Notes under the pieces: model-generated
The model's database searches: none
What the model was told of the DNA's origin: nothing
What the model saw: only the letters and a program-made list of their open reading frames with translations
Translations under genes and position numbers: made by a program
NCBI GenBank assembly: GCA_030044035.1
Contig: JASHWN010000574.1
Coordinates: 1 to 7,151, forward strand
Direction: 5' to 3'
Length of the DNA stretch: 7,151 nt
From: Xanthobacteraceae bacterium
GTDB taxonomy: Bacteria > Pseudomonadota > Alphaproteobacteria > Rhizobiales > Xanthobacteraceae
Part shown: in pieces, positions 1 through 5,895 of the stretch
Position numbering within the stretch: the stretch's first letter is position 1
Layout: every line of letters starts with the position of its first letter

Positions 1-53
1 TCGACAAACTCCGCGTCGAGGTCGAGGACTTTTTGTCGAGCGTGGCGGCTTAA
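1..53 (+). CDS. C-terminal end of a probable methyl-accepting chemotaxis protein (partial)
   Basis: Frame 3 reads DKLRVEVEDFLSSVAA and stops at TAA (51-53). The start lies outside the window. Many chemoreceptors of Bradyrhizobium and Rhodopseudomonas end in a similar LRxEVxxFLxxVRAA tail, the amphipathic helix that follows the cytoplasmic signalling hairpin, and that resemblance is the only reason for this call. Only 16 residues are visible, so no domain can be confirmed. The gene converges on the ATP-binding protein gene that ends at 274. The palindromic repeat at 104-238 lies between the two and could end transcription. Another protein with a similar tail is possible. Confidence 0.55.
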   Translation, partial: DKLRVEVEDFLSSVAA

Positions 54-103
54 GCCAGCCTCCGGCAGAGTGGCTCCGGTCAATTTATTCTCGATCAGAG
101 AAA

Positions 104-238
104 GCCGTCGATCGCAACGGTTGCCGTGTGTTTCGAAAGGATTTTGTTGTCGAGGGTCTTCGACCGCCGAAGGCGGCGCTTCGCGCCCTTGACAACAAAA
201 TCCTTTCGAAGCTTTTTGCTGCCGTTGCGATCGACGGC
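104..238. repeat. Large palindromic intergenic repeat (48-base arms)
   Basis: The arms are 104-151 and 191-238. The outer 17 bases (104-120, GCCGTCGATCGCAACGG) match 222-238 perfectly as an inverted repeat. The inner 20 bases (132-151) match 191-210 perfectly. Between these lies an 11-base internal loop of equal length on each side. The inner stem extends through 152-157/185-190 with two G-U pairs if transcribed, and the tip holds a further hairpin, CCGCC-GAA-GGCGG (164-176). The element fills the gap between two convergent genes. Its right arm (204-250) recurs inverted at 4318-4364. It looks like a dispersed repetitive extragenic palindrome and could also block read-through from either side. 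Confidence 0.85.
132..217 (+). terminator. Possible intrinsic terminator for the left-edge gene
   Basis: The inner stem of the palindrome (132-157 with 185-210) is followed directly on the plus strand by GCTTTTT (211-217), a long stem with a short T run. It lies about 80 bases beyond the TAA at 51-53. On the minus strand no T run follows the stem, so any effect on the gene ending at 274 would depend on the structure alone. The T run is short, so the call is tentative. Confidence 0.35.
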
Positions 239-250
239 GTACTGCGACGG
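204..250 (-). repeat. 47-base dispersed repeat core, copy 1 (inside the large palindrome)
   Basis: Read on the minus strand from 250 to 204, this stretch matches 4318-4364 of the plus strand at 45 of 47 positions; the two differences are at repeat positions 11 and 40. The core contains a small hairpin, GCCGTCGATCGCAACGGC (5-base stem GCCGT/ACGGC). It is flanked by TCGAAGC (206-212) and GCTTCGA (251-257), which can pair around the core. Confidence 0.8.
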
Positions 251-273
251 GCTTCGATCCGAGATAAACCGTC

Positions 274-1041
274 TCACCCCGGCAGAAACGCGCTCTGCCC
301 GCCGTCGCGGTCGACAATACGCTGGACCGGGGCGCCATAGAGCGCTTCGAGCCGCTCGCGTTCGAGGATCGTATGCACCGCGCCTTTGCCGACCAGCATG
401 CCGGCGCGCAACAGGTAGGCGCGGTCGGCCGCGCGCATCGCATGGTTCGGATCGTGGGTCGTGAACAGCACGCCGTGGCCGGAGGCGGCCAGCGCGCGAA
501 TTTCGCGCAGCACGCGGCCCTGATTGCCGAAGTCTAAGCTCGCCGTCGGCTCGTCGAGGACGACGAATTGCGGCTCCTGGGCGAGCGCGCGGGCGAGCAG
601 CGCGAGCTGCCGTTCGCCGCCGGAAATCTCGGTGTAGGGCCGCTCGCTTAAGTGCGCGATGCCGAAGCGTTGCAGCGCACGTTCTGCGATGGCCTGATCG
701 CTTGCGCTCGGCCGGCTGAACAGACCGCCATGGGCGGTGCGGCCCATCAGCACCACGGTTTCCACCGTGAACGCAAACGTCGCCGCATGCGACTGCGGCA
801 CGTAGGCGATCATGCGGGCGCGTTCGCGGCTGGCGTAGCTGCCGAGCGAACGGTCGCCAAGGCGCACCTCGCCGGCTTTGGGCGCGAGCAGGCCGAGCAG
901 CGTTTTCAACAGCGTGGTCTTGCCGCCGCCGTTGGGGCCGAGCAGCGCCAGCACTTCGCCGGTCGCCAGCGCGATATCGAGATCGCGGCCGACCAGGTGA
1001 TCCTTGTAGCCGATGGCGAGGCGATGGCCGGACAGGATCAC
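274..1041 (-). CDS. ABC importer ATP-binding protein, FecE/BtuD/MolC-type
   Basis: This 255-residue protein hydrolyses ATP to drive the inner-membrane importer encoded just upstream. From the chosen start the motifs are: Walker A GPNGGGKTT at 35-43, Q-loop Gln83 (YVPQ), signature ISGGE at 139-143 (SGGE in place of the usual SGGQ), Walker B FVVLDEP at 159-165 with catalytic Glu164, a D-loop at SLD (168-170), and switch His196 (TTHD). The start is a GTG at 1039-1041 that overlaps the permease stop codon by four bases (GTGA), which implies coupled translation; no strong ribosome site is seen. The open frame continues far upstream, but that part is a shadow of the permease and binding-protein genes. 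The length suits FecE-like subunits. The substrate cannot be read from this protein; molybdate or tungstate is inferred from the molbindin gene at the head of the operon. Confidence 0.93.
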   Translation of the reverse strand: MILSGHRLAIGYKDHLVGRDLDIALATGEVLALLGPNGGGKTTLLKTLLGLLAPKAGEVRLGDRSLGSYASRERARMIAYVPQSHAATFAFTVETVVLMGRTAHGGLFSRPSASDQAIAERALQRFGIAHLSERPYTEISGGERQLALLARALAQEPQFVVLDEPTASLDFGNQGRVLREIRALAASGHGVLFTTHDPNHAMRAADRAYLLRAGMLVGKGAVHTILERERLEALYGAPVQRIVDRDGGQSAFLPG

Positions 1042-2063
1042 GACGCCGACCAGGTCTTTGACACGCTCGCCAGCAGCCAGATGAAGAACGGCGTGCCGAG
1101 GAGCGCGGTGAGAATGCCGAGCGGAATTTCGACCGGCGCGGCGGTGCGGGCGAGGGTATCGATGGCGAGCAGAAAGCCGCCGCCGAGCAGCGCCGCCGCC
1201 GGAATGAGCCGGGCGAAATCCGGCCCGACCAAGGTGCGGGCAATATGCGGCACCACAAGCCCGACCCAGCCGATGATGCCGGCGGTGGCGACGCTCGCCG
1301 AGGTGACGAGCGTCGCGGCCGCGATGATGGCAACGCGCAGCCCGCCGGTCGGCACGCCAAGCGCGCGGGCTTCCTCCTCCGGCAGCGACATGACATTCAT
1401 GCGCCAGCGCAGCGCGACGAGCACGAGCGTGCCGAGCGCGGCCGGCACGAACAGCGGAAAGAGATCGAACACGCTCACCGCAGCGAGGCTGCCGAGCAGC
1501 CAGAACGTCATCGCCGGGAGCTGGTTGTAGGGATCGGCGAGATATTTTATCAGCCCGACGCCGGCGCCGAGCAGCGCGCCGATCACCACGCCGGTCAGCA
1601 CCAGTACCAGCACCGGATCGCGGGCGCGCACCGCCGAGCCGATCAGATAGACGGCCGCGACCGCGGCAAGACCGCCGGCGAACGCCAAGCTCTGAATGGC
1701 GAACACGCCGAGCGAGAAATAAATGCCGAGCACGGCGCCGAGCGCGGCGCCCGACGAGGCGCCGAGAATGTCGGGCGAGACCAGCGGATTGCGAAACAGG
1801 CCCTGAAACGCCGTTCCGGCAATCGCCAGCGCCGCGCCAACCAGCGCCGCCGCCATCACGCGCGGTCCGCGCACCTCCCAGATCACGTTCTCGACGGCCG
1901 GCGGCACGCCCGCCGCGCCGCCGCCGAGCTTGGCGACCACGACGTGGAATAGATCGCCGAGGCTGACCGGATAGCGGCCGACGGTGAACGACAGCAGCAA
2001 TCCGGCGACCAGCACGGCGAACGCGACCAACAGGCCGGGCGCGGAGGAGCGGGAGCGGACCAT
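1038..2063 (-). CDS. FecCD/BtuC-type ABC importer permease
   Basis: This 341-residue, very hydrophobic protein should form the transmembrane channel of a type II ABC importer as a homodimer with the ATPase. Family landmarks in order: a first membrane helix at about 10-28; RGPRV (65-69), like the R-x-P-R-V of the family; GTAFQGLFRNPLVSPDILG (83-101); LPEEEARALGV (227-237); GIIGWVGLVVPHIAR (262-276), a close match to the family signature near the ATPase-coupling loop; and a C-terminal hydrophobic stretch from PLGILTALLG (314-323) through about 331. About nine or ten helices are expected from BtuC and MolB. The ATG start at 2061-2063 lies 12 bases after the binding-protein stop. The family carries iron-siderophores, haem, cobalamin or, for MolB, molybdate/tungstate. 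The molbindin neighbour favours the last of these. Confidence 0.92.
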   Translation of the reverse strand: MVRSRSSAPGLLVAFAVLVAGLLLSFTVGRYPVSLGDLFHVVVAKLGGGAAGVPPAVENVIWEVRGPRVMAAALVGAALAIAGTAFQGLFRNPLVSPDILGASSGAALGAVLGIYFSLGVFAIQSLAFAGGLAAVAAVYLIGSAVRARDPVLVLVLTGVVIGALLGAGVGLIKYLADPYNQLPAMTFWLLGSLAAVSVFDLFPLFVPAALGTLVLVALRWRMNVMSLPEEEARALGVPTGGLRVAIIAAATLVTSASVATAGIIGWVGLVVPHIARTLVGPDFARLIPAAALLGGGFLLAIDTLARTAAPVEIPLGILTALLGTPFFIWLLASVSKTWSAS

Positions 2064-2075
2064 GCCGGCAAGTTA

Positions 2076-3098
2076 TCAGTCCCGCCCGGCCAAAACACGC
2101 GCGATGTCGGCGTCGCTCGGCGTCATGTGATAGAAGCGTGTGTAAAAGTCGCGCGTCAGCGCCTGGATGTCCTCGGGGAATTGCGCGGGATAAAGAATCT
2201 TGGCGAGCCACCACAGGCCGATCAAACGGTTCACCGAGGGCGGAAAATCGACCCAGCCGAACGGCAGCTTGGGCGACAGGTGGACGCGGCCGGCGCGCAC
2301 CGCCGCGACTGCGGCCCATTGCGGATCGTTGCGCACATTGGCGGCGAAATCCTGGTCGATGGTGACGATGACGTCGGGATTCCACACCAGCACCTGCTCG
2401 ATCGACACCAGGGCGAGCCCGCCCTGGCGCTCGGCCGCGACGTTGCGCGCGCCGAGAAATTCGATGGTCTCGACGTTGATCGAGCCGCCGAGACCGGTCT
2501 CGAGCCCGCGCGGCCCGCGGGCGTAATAGACGCGCGGACGTTGGTCCGGCGGAATCGTTTCGATGCGCGTCTTGATCGTAGTGACGGTCTGTTCGGCGTA
2601 AGCGGCGAGCGCCTCGGCTTCAGCGTGACGGTTGATAAGCTCGCCGACCTTGCGCAAGGTCGGCGCCGTCGCCGCGAAGCGGCCGTCGAGCAGCGCATAT
2701 GGGATGCTGGTTTGCTTCTGGACGCGCTCGGCAAGCGACACGAAGGTTGCGCTGGTCGAGCCGACGTCGAGAATGAGATCGGGCTTGAGCGCCAGCACCG
2801 CTTCGAGGTTGGCGGTGTTGCCGCGCCCGGTCAGCCGCCCGACCTCCGGCCGTTTGCAGATGTCGGGCAACATGAAAGCGCATTCGTCGGGCCGATTGGC
2901 GCGCGGCCAGCCGAGCAGAAGATCGGGCGCAACAGTGTAGAGCAGGATCGCCGCCGGCGGACCGGCGGGAAACACGCGACTGACGGTGCTCGGAATTGGA
3001 ATCGTTCGGCCCGCGGCGTCGGTAACGGTCGCTGCCCGCGCCGCTGGCGCGACGAGAAGCGCCGCCGAGCCGGCCAGTAGTGTGCGACGCGTGAACAT
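2076..3098 (-). CDS. Periplasmic substrate-binding protein of a type II ABC importer (MolA/FecB/BtuF-like)
   Basis: This 340-residue protein should capture the substrate in the periplasm and deliver it to the permease. The N-terminus has a twin-arginine-like motif (TRRTLLAG, 3-10), a hydrophobic stretch and a probable signal peptidase site after ARA (20-22). A Tat export signal is likely, but Sec cannot be excluded. The mature part shows the Peripla_BP_2 pattern: TDAAGR with IP shortly after, LKPDLILDVG in the first lobe, WNPDVIVT in the second lobe, and the late motif GWVDFPPSVNRLIGLWWLAK, followed by YP and a tail of short helices. It follows the molbindin gene after a 30-base gap with only a weak ribosome site. 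By sequence alone it could bind an iron chelate or cobalamin. Molybdate or tungstate is preferred because of context. Confidence 0.88.
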   Translation of the reverse strand: MFTRRTLLAGSAALLVAPAARAATVTDAAGRTIPIPSTVSRVFPAGPPAAILLYTVAPDLLLGWPRANRPDECAFMLPDICKRPEVGRLTGRGNTANLEAVLALKPDLILDVGSTSATFVSLAERVQKQTSIPYALLDGRFAATAPTLRKVGELINRHAEAEALAAYAEQTVTTIKTRIETIPPDQRPRVYYARGPRGLETGLGGSINVETIEFLGARNVAAERQGGLALVSIEQVLVWNPDVIVTIDQDFAANVRNDPQWAAVAAVRAGRVHLSPKLPFGWVDFPPSVNRLIGLWWLAKILYPAQFPEDIQALTRDFYTRFYHMTPSDADIARVLAGRD

Positions 3099-3128
3099 TT
3101 TCAGCCGAACGTCTCGCCGGTTTTCGAC

Positions 3129-3335
3129 CTAGTCGACGCCCACCATCACCTCGCTCGCCTTGATGACCGCATAGGCGTTTTGTCCCGCCGCCAGCTTCAG
3201 ATCGTCGACCGCTTCGTTGGTGATTGAGGCGGTCACGATCTGGCCGCCCACATCAATGCGCACGTGCGCCGTGGTGGTCCCCTTCTTTACTTCGACGATC
3301 CTTCCCCTGAGTATGTTGCGTGCGCTGATCTTCAC
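3129..3335 (-). CDS. mop: Molbindin (Mop), single-TOBE molybdate/tungstate-binding protein
   Basis: From the chosen start this is a 68-residue protein beginning (V/M)KISARNILRG, then KKGTTTAHVRIDVGG, VTASITNEAVDDLKLAAG and AYAVIKASEVMVGVD. These are the hallmark stretches of the TOBE/Mop family, whose small cytoplasmic members assemble as hexamers and bind molybdate or tungstate between subunits. The GTG at 3333-3335 is preferred: GGAGG (3341-3345) sits five bases upstream, and the product then has the usual Mop length and N-terminus. An ATG at 3345-3347 in the same frame would add four residues but would use up that ribosome site, and an ATG at 3393-3395 would add 20 residues unlike the family. 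The gene leads the importer operon, 30 bases ahead of the binding-protein gene, and probably stores or buffers the oxyanion brought in. Confidence 0.92.
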   Translation of the reverse strand: MKISARNILRGRIVEVKKGTTTAHVRIDVGGQIVTASITNEAVDDLKLAAGQNAYAVIKASEVMVGVD

Positions 3336-3340
3336 GGCGG

Positions 3341-3345
3341 CCTCC
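3341..3345 (-). promoter_or_regulatory. Ribosome binding site of mop (decides the GTG start)
   Basis: The minus strand reads GGAGG, then five bases, then GTG. This is the only strong ribosome site near the 5' end of the gene, and it fixes the start at 3335 rather than at the in-frame ATGs at 3347 and 3395. Confidence 0.7.
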
Positions 3346-3353
3346 ATTGTTGC

Positions 3354-3382
3354 TGTAATCCAGTTTCGGCCGGATCGGTCAA
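3354..3382 (-). promoter_or_regulatory. Possible sigma70-like promoter of the mop-importer operon
   Basis: On the minus strand TTGACC (3377-3382, one mismatch to TTGACA) is followed after 17 bases by ATTACA (3354-3359), a weak -10. Transcription would begin near 3347, just upstream of the mop ribosome site. The 65-base divergent gap shows no inverted repeat resembling a ModE operator. The -10 is poor, so this is only a candidate. Confidence 0.35.
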
Positions 3383-3400
3383 AGAGTCGAGGCAAGTCCG

Positions 3401-4282
3401 TTGCGAATCTTCGTTACCGGTGCAAACGGTTTCATCGGCGGCGCAGTGGCGTCGGTCCTGGTCGCGGCGGGCCATTCGGTTCGCGGCCTGGTGCGCGACC
3501 AGGCCAAGGCCGACGCCGTCGCGGCGCATGGCGTCGAACCGGTCGTCGGCAACCTCGACGAGCCGGCGCTGCTGCAAGCCGAAGCCGGCGCCGCGGACGC
3601 CGTCATCAATGCGGCCTCCAGCGACCATCGCGGCGCCGTCGAGGCCTTGATTGCCGGCCTCGCTGGGTCCGGCAAACCCTTCCTTCATTCAAGCGGCAGC
3701 AGCATCGTCGCCGATCTCGCCATGGGCGAGCCGTCCGACCGGATCTTTGACGAGGCGACGCCGCTCGCGCCGCTGCCCGACAAGGCGGCGCGCGTCGCGA
3801 TCGACCGCTTGGTGCTTGGCGCTGCCGGCATCCGCTCGGTGGTGCTGTGCAATACGATGATCTACGGCCACGCCTTGGGACCGCCGGCGCAGAGCGTGCA
3901 GATTCCGGCGCTGGTGCGCCAAGCCAAAGCATCGGGCGTCGTGCGCTATATCGGGCGCGGCCTCAATCGATGGTCCAACGTGCACATCGCCGACGTCGCG
4001 GCGCTTTACCTGTTGGCGCTCGCCAAAGCGCCGGCCGCCACGTTCATGTATGTCGAGAGCGGCGAGGCGGCGCTCGGCGGGATTGCCGCCGCCATCGCAA
4101 CACGCCTCGGCTTGGGCGCGCCGCAATCCTGGAGCGCCGAGCAGGCGATCGCGGCCTGGGGCCGCAACATGGCGGTGTTCTCGCTCGGCTCCAACAGCCG
4201 CGTGCGCGGCAAGGCGGCAGCCGAGCTCGGCTGGGCGCCGGCGCGGCGTTCCGTGACGGACTGGGTTGCCAATGAATTGTGA
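3401..4282 (+). CDS. NAD(P)-binding atypical SDR / epimerase-dehydratase-like protein
   Basis: This 293-residue protein has an N-terminal Rossmann fold with TGANGFIG (6-13), the GxxGxxG dinucleotide motif of extended and atypical SDRs. It then has RGLVRD (28-33), where Arg after the second strand would suit NADP, then DAVINAAS (66-73) and FLHSSGSS (94-101). The usual YxxxK catalytic pair is not evident: the matching region reads DKAARVAIDR (127-136), with no Tyr. It may therefore be an atypical SDR (SDR_a5-like) that acts as a reductase by another route or only binds the cofactor. The start is TTG, supported by GAGG (3389-3392) eight bases upstream and by the MRIFVTGANG beginning typical of the family. 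It is divergent from mop with a 65-base gap and convergent with the decarboxylase gene. The substrate is unknown and nothing links it clearly to either neighbour. Confidence 0.85.
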   Translation: MRIFVTGANGFIGGAVASVLVAAGHSVRGLVRDQAKADAVAAHGVEPVVGNLDEPALLQAEAGAADAVINAASSDHRGAVEALIAGLAGSGKPFLHSSGSSIVADLAMGEPSDRIFDEATPLAPLPDKAARVAIDRLVLGAAGIRSVVLCNTMIYGHALGPPAQSVQIPALVRQAKASGVVRYIGRGLNRWSNVHIADVAALYLLALAKAPAATFMYVESGEAALGGIAAAIATRLGLGAPQSWSAEQAIAAWGRNMAVFSLGSNSRVRGKAAAELGWAPARRSVTDWVANEL

Positions 4283-4305
4283 TGCGTCTCACGAGCGATA
4301 GGCGC

Positions 4306-4369
4306 GCGGATTTCGCTCCGTCGCAGTCCGCCGTCGATCGCAACGGCAGCAAAAAGTTTCGAAATCCGC
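4306..4369. repeat. Dispersed structured repeat, copy 2, between convergent genes
   Basis: The outer arms GCGGATTTCG (4306-4315) and CGAAATCCGC (4360-4369) are a perfect 10-base inverted repeat. They enclose the 47-base core (4318-4364, partly overlapping the right arm), which matches the minus strand of 204-250 at 45 of 47 positions. The core holds the hairpin GCCGTCGATCGCAACGGC (4329-4346 region). The element starts 24 bases after the SDR stop and ends about 60 bases before the decarboxylase stop, so it lies in the tail of both transcripts. It resembles a half-unit of the palindrome at 104-238 and could work as a two-way transcription barrier. No long T run follows the outer stem. Confidence 0.8.
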
Positions 4370-4428
4370 TCCATGGGTACGTGCTGCGGTCGTTCTTCCG
4401 ATCCGGCTCGAAGCAAATCCGCCCGGCC

Positions 4429-5796
4429 TCACCGCGTCGCCGTCGCGATCACGCTGCCCATCTTCGTCGGGTACTTGTCGTTGCGGTGCTCCACCGCGTG
4501 GCGTGCCCATTCCTCCAGACGCACGCGGTCCTTCTGGAAGAACATCATGTGAGTCGAGCCGCCGAACTCGAAGCGGCCGATCTCGGTGCCGCGCGTGATG
4601 ATGACGGGGTCGGCGCCGTCCGCGACGATGAAGGTACTGGGCTCGATCAGGCAGGTCGACACCTCGACCATGCCGATGCAGATCAATGCGACATAGCCGC
4701 AAGTCTGATGCTTGAAGACGAAGATCGCGCGCGCCGCGACATGTCCGAGATAGGGCTGGGATTGCGTCCCCTCCCAGGTGCCCTGATCCTCGCCCTGTCC
4801 CGGACGCTGGGCGAAATAGGTGCCGGGCTCTACCCAGGACCGCAGCAGCTCGCCGTCGAGCGGCGCCTGCCAGCGATGGTAATGCGTTGCGGAAAGGAAG
4901 CCTTGATAGGCTTGGCCGCCGACAAAGAGCTTGGCCCATTGCTGCTGACCGCCGAACAAGTCGAGCAGCGAATAGGGCATGTCCTTGACCCAGAATTTGC
5001 TCTCGAGCGAGAGGCCGTCGGCGTATTGCCAGGGCGTGGTCTCGCAGCCGATGTTGATCTGAGTGACGGGATTGCCCACGAACGGCCGGGCGCCGGGCAC
5101 GAATTTCCGGATGAAGAAGGAATTCCAGGAATCGAAACCGTATCCCTGCTTCTTGGGATCATGGACCATCTGCGTCCAGACGCCGGCTTCGTGGGCGGCT
5201 TTGGAGATCCAAGAGCCAGGCTTCTCGGGGTCGTAGATGTCGAGCTTGTCGAGCGACGGGCTGCTCTTCAGGAAGGTGTTCCAGCTATCGAGGATGGTCT
5301 TGAAGTGCTGATTGAAGACCATGTCGTGGAAGAGTGCGGCACCCGCCCTGGTTCCCATCGCGACCGCCAGGAAGGCGTTCATCGGCGTGCCGACCTGGGC
5401 CGTCGTGTTGAACGAGGGCGAGGTCGTGATGATCTCGTTGAGAATCTCGAAGAAGCTGTCATAGCCGTCGATCCAGAGCACGTCGCCGTCCGCCTTGATC
5501 TCCTTTCTGGTCTTTTCCGGAAGCCCGGCGACGAAGGCATTGGCCTGCTCGATCATCGAGTTGACCCACATGCGGTAGATGCTGTCGTAGGTCACCCAAT
5601 CCTTGAAGTCCTGCATCGCCGGTTGCAACGGGCTGAGCGTGCCCGCCGCCTTCTTCGCGGCTATATGGGCACGCAGCGGCATGAGGAACTTGGCGGTGAC
5701 CCAGACGCGGTTGGGGACCCAGAAGCCCATCTGGATCGGACCGGCGTTGTCGAGCGTCAGAAGGCCCGAAGGGCCGCGTTCGTTTGGACCAGTCAT
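4429..5796 (-). CDS. Pyruvoyl-dependent decarboxylase, phosphatidylserine decarboxylase family with PSDC-like N-terminal domain (PsiD-like)
   Basis: This 455-residue protein belongs to the self-cleaving phosphatidylserine decarboxylase superfamily. Residues about 55-190 match the PSDC N-terminal domain pattern (LQPAMQDFKDW at 57-67, GTRAG at 148-152, HFKTILDSWNTFL at 164-176). The catalytic part has GYGFDSWNSFFIRKF (218-232), CET (251-253), PYSLLDL (274-280), YHRW (306-309), GTYFAQ (325-330), GHVAARAIFVF (351-361), IGMVEVSTC (374-382) and FGGST (411-415). Cleavage between Gly413 and Ser414 would give a 42-residue alpha chain carrying the pyruvoyl group. The order and spacing follow fungal PsiD-type tryptophan decarboxylases as recalled. 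No membrane anchor is seen, unlike many phosphatidylserine decarboxylases. Glu252 and Gln310 stand where classical enzymes have the triad Asp and second His. The ATG has TCGGAGGAAAG upstream. The substrate is uncertain: an amino acid or phosphatidylserine. Confidence 0.88.
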   Translation of the reverse strand: MTGPNERGPSGLLTLDNAGPIQMGFWVPNRVWVTAKFLMPLRAHIAAKKAAGTLSPLQPAMQDFKDWVTYDSIYRMWVNSMIEQANAFVAGLPEKTRKEIKADGDVLWIDGYDSFFEILNEIITTSPSFNTTAQVGTPMNAFLAVAMGTRAGAALFHDMVFNQHFKTILDSWNTFLKSSPSLDKLDIYDPEKPGSWISKAAHEAGVWTQMVHDPKKQGYGFDSWNSFFIRKFVPGARPFVGNPVTQINIGCETTPWQYADGLSLESKFWVKDMPYSLLDLFGGQQQWAKLFVGGQAYQGFLSATHYHRWQAPLDGELLRSWVEPGTYFAQRPGQGEDQGTWEGTQSQPYLGHVAARAIFVFKHQTCGYVALICIGMVEVSTCLIEPSTFIVADGADPVIITRGTEIGRFEFGGSTHMMFFQKDRVRLEEWARHAVEHRNDKYPTKMGSVIATATR

Positions 5797-5802
5797 TGCC
5801 TT

Positions 5803-5808
5803 TCCTCC
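5803..5808 (-). promoter_or_regulatory. Strong ribosome binding site of the decarboxylase gene
   Basis: The minus strand reads GGAGGA, ending six bases before the ATG at 5794-5796. It confirms this ATG. Confidence 0.75.
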
Positions 5809-5866
5809 GATGGCGGGCGGTCGGTTCCAGCGCCTGCGTGGCGTTGCGGGCGCAACTCGCGTAACG

Positions 5867-5895
5867 ATTGTACTTCATTTGAGCGACCACGGCAA
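5867..5895 (-). promoter_or_regulatory. Sigma70-like promoter of the decarboxylase gene
   Basis: On the minus strand TTGCCG (5890-5895) and TACAAT (5867-5872, one mismatch to TATAAT) are separated by exactly 17 bases. Transcription would begin near 5860 and give a leader of about 65 bases. A small inverted repeat, GGTTG-AA-CAACC (5896-5907), touches the upstream edge of the -35 box and could be a regulator site. The promoter implies that the gene is expressed separately from the sugar-transport genes upstream. Confidence 0.6.

Noticed and set aside
126..464. Plus-strand open frames crossing the palindrome into the ATPase gene
   Set aside because: They are made by the repeat and by the antisense of the ATPase 3' end. 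The peptide similarity between strands comes from the palindrome.
95..1396. 433-residue minus-strand open frame
   Set aside because: It is an Arg/Ala/Pro-rich shadow of the ATPase and permease genes that ends in the palindromic repeat.
1042..2385. Upstream extension of the ATPase reading frame, which would make a 703-residue protein
   Set aside because: The added part is Arg-rich with no family features and lies over the permease and binding-protein genes, which have clear motifs. The GTG at 1041 gives a normal ATPase length.
3336..3395. Longer N-terminus of the molbindin, from the ATG at 3395
   Set aside because: The extra 20 residues do not fit the family, and they would bury the GGAGG ribosome site and the candidate promoter inside the coding region.
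3336..3400. ModE-type operator or molybdenum-cofactor riboswitch upstream of mop
   Set aside because: No suitable inverted repeat is seen, and the 65-base gap is too short for the riboswitch.
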